Made by a program: the position numbers and the translations under genes | NCBI GenBank assembly: GCA_028687585.1 | Contig: JAQTZV010000001.1 | Span: 62,001 to 126,000 of the forward strand | Source: Desulfuromonadaceae bacterium | Lineage (GTDB): Bacteria; Desulfobacterota; Desulfuromonadia; Geobacterales; Pseudopelobacteraceae | DNA: 64,000 nt | Direction of reading: 5' to 3' | Notes under the pieces: model-generated | Told to the model about the DNA's origin: nothing | Seen by the model: the letters and a program-made list of their open reading frames with translations, nothing else | Databases searched by the model: none | Part shown: positions 60,394-64,000 of the stretch, piece after piece | How positions within the stretch are numbered: the first letter of the stretch is position 1 | Layout of the letters: every line of letters begins with the position of its first letter

Positions 60394-61635
60394 ATGGCTA
60401 TCATTAAACCCTTCCGGGCTCTGCGCCCACCTAGGGAGCTGGTTGAGAAAGTATCCGCGCTTCCCTATGACGTGATGAATGTCAGAGAGGCATGTGCAAT
60501 GGCCGCCGGAAATTCAGACAGTTTTTTGCATATTTCCCGCCCCGAAATTGATCTTTCGTCAGAAACAGATCCTCATGACGAGTCCGTGTATATACGCGGC
60601 AAGGTTAATCTGGATTTGTTTATCCAACGCGGAGTATTGACTCAGGACGATCACGACTGTTTCTACGTATATCGTCAGCAGATGGGAGCCGTCAGCCAGA
60701 CCGGTCTTGTCGTCTGTGCCAGCGTTGACGACTATCAAACCGGCGTTATCAAGAAACATGAGCATACCCGGGCTGATAAAGAAGAAGACCGCGTCAAGCA
60801 TATCGATTATCTTGATGCCAATGACGAACCGGTATTCTACCTCTCCCGTTCCTGTGCAGATGTTGAAGGTATAATCGAAGAGGTTACCAATGGACAGCCG
60901 GAATATGATTTTGTATCAGATGATGGTGTTGGTCATACCGCCTGGATCATTACGGATCAAATTCTGATAGACCGGCTGGTCGGGTTGTTTGCCGCAATTC
61001 CGAATCTCTACGTAGCCGACGGTCACCATCGCAGTGCCGCTGCAAGCCGTGTCCGCGATCTTCGTCGCGAAAAAAATTCCGGCCATACCGGTAGCGAGGA
61101 ATACAATTCGTTCCTGACCGTCATCTTTCCTGAAAATCAGCTCAATATCATGCCATACAACCGGGCGGTCAAAGATCTGAACGGTTGCACTGTTGCTGAA
61201 TTCATCACACACGTGAAGGGACGCTTTGAAATCCTGCGCTCCCCGGTCCCCATAATCCCTGTTGAGCGCCACAGCTTTGGCATGTATCTGGATGGCTGCT
61301 GGTATCAGCTGATAGCCCGTCCGGCCTTCATTGACGAGAAGGACACCGTCGGAAGGCTGGATGTGTCAATATTGCAGAATGCTCTTCTCTCCCCTCTGCT
61401 CGGTGTACTCAACCCGCGAACTGACCAGAGAATACATTTTGTCGGCGGCATTCGCGGCAATGATGAACTGGTTAAACTGGTTGACTCCGGCGAATATGCC
61501 GTTGCATTTGCCCTTCACCCGACATCCATAGCTGAGTTAATCGAACTGGCTGATCAGGATCAGATCATGCCGCCAAAATCGACCTGGTTCGAACCCAAGC
61601 TGCGCAGCGGACTGTTTGTGCACAAGTTGAGCTGA
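60394..61635 (+). CDS. DUF1015 family protein
   Basis: The 413-residue protein of the DUF1015/SerC-associated family begins IIKPFRALRPPRELVEKVSA and contains VSALPYDVMN, KHEHTRADKEEDRV and VADGHHRSAAASRV, characteristic of the family. Members are cytoplasmic and of uncertain function, often near serine biosynthesis genes. Here it follows the hydrolase gene by 28 bp. Confidence 0.92.
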   Translation: MAIIKPFRALRPPRELVEKVSALPYDVMNVREACAMAAGNSDSFLHISRPEIDLSSETDPHDESVYIRGKVNLDLFIQRGVLTQDDHDCFYVYRQQMGAVSQTGLVVCASVDDYQTGVIKKHEHTRADKEEDRVKHIDYLDANDEPVFYLSRSCADVEGIIEEVTNGQPEYDFVSDDGVGHTAWIITDQILIDRLVGLFAAIPNLYVADGHHRSAAASRVRDLRREKNSGHTGSEEYNSFLTVIFPENQLNIMPYNRAVKDLNGCTVAEFITHVKGRFEILRSPVPIIPVERHSFGMYLDGCWYQLIARPAFIDEKDTVGRLDVSILQNALLSPLLGVLNPRTDQRIHFVGGIRGNDELVKLVDSGEYAVAFALHPTSIAELIELADQDQIMPPKSTWFEPKLRSGLFVHKLS

Positions 61636-61649
61636 ATGTAGATACGACA

Positions 61650-61682
61650 AGACCTCCGAGGTTTCAGAAGCCTCGGAGGTCT
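61650..61682. terminator. Hairpin between convergent genes
   Basis: AGACCTCCGAGG (61650-61661) and CCTCGGAGGTCT (61671-61682) form a perfect 12-bp stem with a 9-base loop. No T-run follows, so termination is likely but not certain. Confidence 0.7.
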
Positions 61683-61710
61683 CGTCGACTTCACAACCAA
61701 CCTCAATACC

Positions 61711-62997
61711 TTACCTCTTCATCGCATCATCCATCAGCTTATACGCGCAAAACTCTCCGCACATCGTGCAGGCGCCGTGATCCGCCACCGGCGAGTTGGC
61801 CCGATATTCACGGGCCTTGTCCGGGTCCATCGCCAAGGCAAATTGCCCGTCCCAGTCGAGCTTTTTCCGGCATTTTGCCATGGCGATATCCTTCTCCATT
61901 GCCCCTTTGACACCCTTGGCAATATCACCGGCATGGGCGGCGATGCGGGTGGCGATAATACCGTCACGGACATCCTGGACATTGGGCAGGCAAAGGTGCT
62001 CGGACGGAGTCACGTAACAGAGAAAGTCAGCCCCGGCAGCGGCAGCAATGGCTCCGCCAATGGCGCAGGTTATGTGGTCGTAGCCTGGAGCAATGTCGGT
62101 TACAAGAGGGCCCAGAACATAGAACGGAGCACCGTGACAGAGCCGCTTCTGCAGCTGAATATTGGTCTGAATCTGATTGAGCGGCACATGTCCCGGGCCT
62201 TCAATCATGACCTGAACGCCGGCTTCCTGAGCACGCTGGGTCAATTCGCCAAGTAAAATAAGCTCATGGATCTGGGCGCGATCAGTCGCGTCAGCCAGGC
62301 AGCCGGGACGGAAACCGTCGCCTAATGATAGCGTCATGTCGTATTCTTTCGTAATCTCCAGCAGTTTGTCAAAATGCTCAAAGAGTGGATTTTCCTTGTT
62401 ATTGTAGCTCATCCATTCAATGGTAAAGGCTCCGCCGCGCGAAACGACGTCCATGATGCGCCCTTCGTTCTTCATCCGTTCGACAGTGCCGCGTGTCACG
62501 CCGCAATGAACGGTGATAAAATCAACGCCATCCTCTGCGTGTTTGATGATCCCGGCAAAAATATCATCAACCGTCATGTCAACGATGGCCTTGTTTTTGA
62601 CCCGAACCGCATCCAGAGCGGCTTGATAGAGTGGTACCGTACCGATACAGGCGCTGGTTTCGGCAATAATCGCCTTCCTTATTTCGTCTACCGGGCCACC
62701 GGTGGAGAGATCCATGATGGCATCAGCTCCGTATTTTACTGCCACCCGGGCTTTCTCCAGCTCGTTTTCCACATTCATATCATCGGATGATGAGCCGATG
62801 TTGGCGTTGACTTTGGTGCGCAAACCGGCACCGACGGCAAGCGGGGTGCCATTGGCATGTTTGATATTGTGGCAGATGATAATGGTGCCGGCGGCAATGC
62901 CATCACGGATGAATTCAGGAGGCACACCTTCTTTCACTGCAACAATCTGCATTTTTTCGGTTATGAGTCCTCTGCGGGCATATTCAAGCTGGGTCAT
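61711..62997 (-). CDS. thiC: Phosphomethylpyrimidine synthase ThiC
   Basis: The 428-residue radical SAM-type enzyme converts AIR to HMP-P in thiamin synthesis. The C-terminal [15 protein letters not shown] holds the CxxCxxxxC cluster motif, and [15 protein letters not shown] and GDGFRPGC are conserved. The start at 62997 ([10 protein letters not shown]) has better spacing to AAGGA than 63003; both overlap the upstream thiD stop. Confidence 0.97.
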   Translation of the reverse strand: MTQLEYARRGLITEKMQIVAVKEGVPPEFIRDGIAAGTIIICHNIKHANGTPLAVGAGLRTKVNANIGSSSDDMNVENELEKARVAVKYGADAIMDLSTGGPVDEIRKAIIAETSACIGTVPLYQAALDAVRVKNKAIVDMTVDDIFAGIIKHAEDGVDFITVHCGVTRGTVERMKNEGRIMDVVSRGGAFTIEWMSYNNKENPLFEHFDKLLEITKEYDMTLSLGDGFRPGCLADATDRAQIHELILLGELTQRAQEAGVQVMIEGPGHVPLNQIQTNIQLQKRLCHGAPFYVLGPLVTDIAPGYDHITCAIGGAIAAAAGADFLCYVTPSEHLCLPNVQDVRDGIIATRIAAHAGDIAKGVKGAMEKDIAMAKCRKKLDWDGQFALAMDPDKAREYRANSPVADHGACTMCGEFCAYKLMDDAMKR

Positions 62998-64000
62998 GTA
63001 CATAATCCTTTTTCATAAGTTCTTGTGCTGCCAGAAAGTGGTTAACCGGGCTATGCCCCTTCCCTAATGGCTGTGCAGTACGAATAGCTGAGGTGATAAA
63101 TGTTTTTGAACGTTCAACCGCAGTCAGCAACGGTTCTCCCTGGGCAAGCAGGGCGGCGATGGCAGATGCATAGCTGCAGCCGGTACCATGGGTATTGCTG
63201 GTGAACATGCGCTCGGCGCCGAAATGGTGGCAGCGGCTGCCGTCAAAGAGGACATCAGTGGCAGTTCGACCGGACAAATGCCCCCCCTTAACCAGGACAT
63301 TAGCCGCTCCCAGCGCATGCAGATCACGGGCGGCCTGTTCCATATCCGACTCATTTTTTATCGCTCGTCCCAAAAGTCGCTCTGCTTCGGGAACATTGGG
63401 GGTCAGCAGATAGGCCAGCGGCAGCAGTTGGTCGCAAAATACCTGGACCGCTTCGCGTTCCAGCAGTGGTGCGCCCCCCTTGGCAACCATGACCGGATCG
63501 ATCACCAGCGGAATGAGAAACTTTCGCTCGCCGAGGCGTTCCGCCAGCGCGGCAATCATTGCCGGAGTGTGCAGCATGCCGGTTTTGATGACATCGATAG
63601 GAATATCGTTTAATACGGTGTCTAATTGATCAAGCATAAAACTTGGCGGCAATCCGTGAATAGAAGAAACTCCACGGGTATTCTGGGCGGTCAGGGCGGT
63701 CAGTACCGTGGCGGCATAACTTCCCAAAAGGGTGATCGTCTTGAGGTCGGCCTGAATTCCGGCCCCGCCTCCTGAATCACTTCCGGCAATACTCAATACC
63801 GCCCCACGCGGGAAGGGAGCAACACGATTGAACAGCAGCAGCAGTTCCGCCGCTGCAATATCAGGTCGAGGATTCGAAAGGATGGACGAAATAACGGCCA
63901 ACGCATCCGCACCGGCATCAATAACCCGACAGGCATTGCCGGGTGTTATCCCGCCGATGGCCACAATCGGAATCTTTACCGCGCCACGAACGGTCGCTAA
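62984..64000 (-). CDS. thiD: Thiamin ThiE-ThiD fusion (5' end outside window)
   Basis: The frame is open to the right edge. The visible N-terminal part, [20 protein letters not shown], is the C-terminus of thiamin-phosphate synthase ThiE, directly followed by a complete HMP-P kinase ThiD domain ([47 protein letters not shown]). The fused enzyme would phosphorylate HMP-P and couple it to the thiazole phosphate. A GTG at 63964 is only an internal codon. It overlaps thiC by 14-20 bp. Confidence 0.9.
   Translation of the reverse strand, partial: LATVRGAVKIPIVAIGGITPGNACRVIDAGADALAVISSILSNPRPDIAAAELLLLFNRVAPFPRGAVLSIAGSDSGGGAGIQADLKTITLLGSYAATVLTALTAQNTRGVSSIHGLPPSFMLDQLDTVLNDIPIDVIKTGMLHTPAMIAALAERLGERKFLIPLVIDPVMVAKGGAPLLEREAVQVFCDQLLPLAYLLTPNVPEAERLLGRAIKNESDMEQAARDLHALGAANVLVKGGHLSGRTATDVLFDGSRCHHFGAERMFTSNTHGTGCSYASAIAALLAQGEPLLTAVERSKTFITSAIRTAQPLGKGHSPVNHFLAAQELMKKDYVHDPA

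Overview
The window reads as chromosome of a dissimilatory metal-reducing Desulfuromonadia bacterium of the Geobacter type. The grounds are many multiheme c-type cytochromes, three GEMM-I riboswitches of the kind reported for Geobacter as c-AMP-GMP sensors, hemerythrin-type proteins, mglBA and a CIRCE-controlled groESL operon. No species can be named from the sequence alone. No rRNA or CRISPR array was seen; there is one tRNA.

Region 1 (1-7.4 kb) is the right part of an integrated phage-like element. It carries a gp4-type primase-helicase running off the left edge, a replisome-organizer protein whose gene contains iteron-like GTAACGTTAC repeats, a string of very small overlapping genes, an excisionase-like HTH protein divergent from an HTH repressor, a toxin-antitoxin pair and a P4-type tyrosine integrase next to groEL. 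Region 2 (7.4-18 kb) holds groESL, a response regulator with a degenerate GGDEF domain, a radical SAM protein, a polysaccharide deacetylase, a tandem riboswitch in front of an RCC1-repeat secreted protein and a triheme cytochrome, and a patch of small genes that includes an apparent hydrolase/phage-tail-tube fusion.

Region 3 (18-31 kb) is a leftward nitrate-ammonification cluster: diheme cytochrome, narG, narH, narJ, narI, two NarK-type transporters, a PAS protein, a ferredoxin, then an octaheme nitrite reductase with a CxxCK catalytic heme site. Nitrate would be reduced by NarGHI and nitrite to ammonium by the octaheme enzyme. Region 4 (31-46 kb) looks like the stress and redox companion of that pathway: a riboswitch-controlled Cys-rich protein, a cytochrome c/CopD/cytochrome b5 fusion, RIC and hemerythrin proteins, a NapH-like ferredoxin, and a thioredoxin/CcdA cluster. 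Six sites matching TTGAY-N4-RTCA(A) precede transcription units in regions 3 and 4, suggesting one CRP/FNR-family (HcpR/DNR/FNR-like) regulon. A 44-bp promoter block is duplicated almost exactly at 39.6 and 45.3 kb.

Between these lie an extra ftsA-like gene, an mreB-like gene broken by one in-frame TGA, and two tiny ORFs. Region 5 (46-64 kb) is mostly housekeeping: peroxiredoxin, YceI, a ferritin-like protein, a histidine kinase, copper ATPase, LpxH, a PBP transpeptidase, LOG protein, mglBA, a PilZ protein, tRNA-Thr(CGT), an SPOR-NlpC/P60 hydrolase, DUF1015, thiC and a thiE-thiD fusion cut by the right edge.
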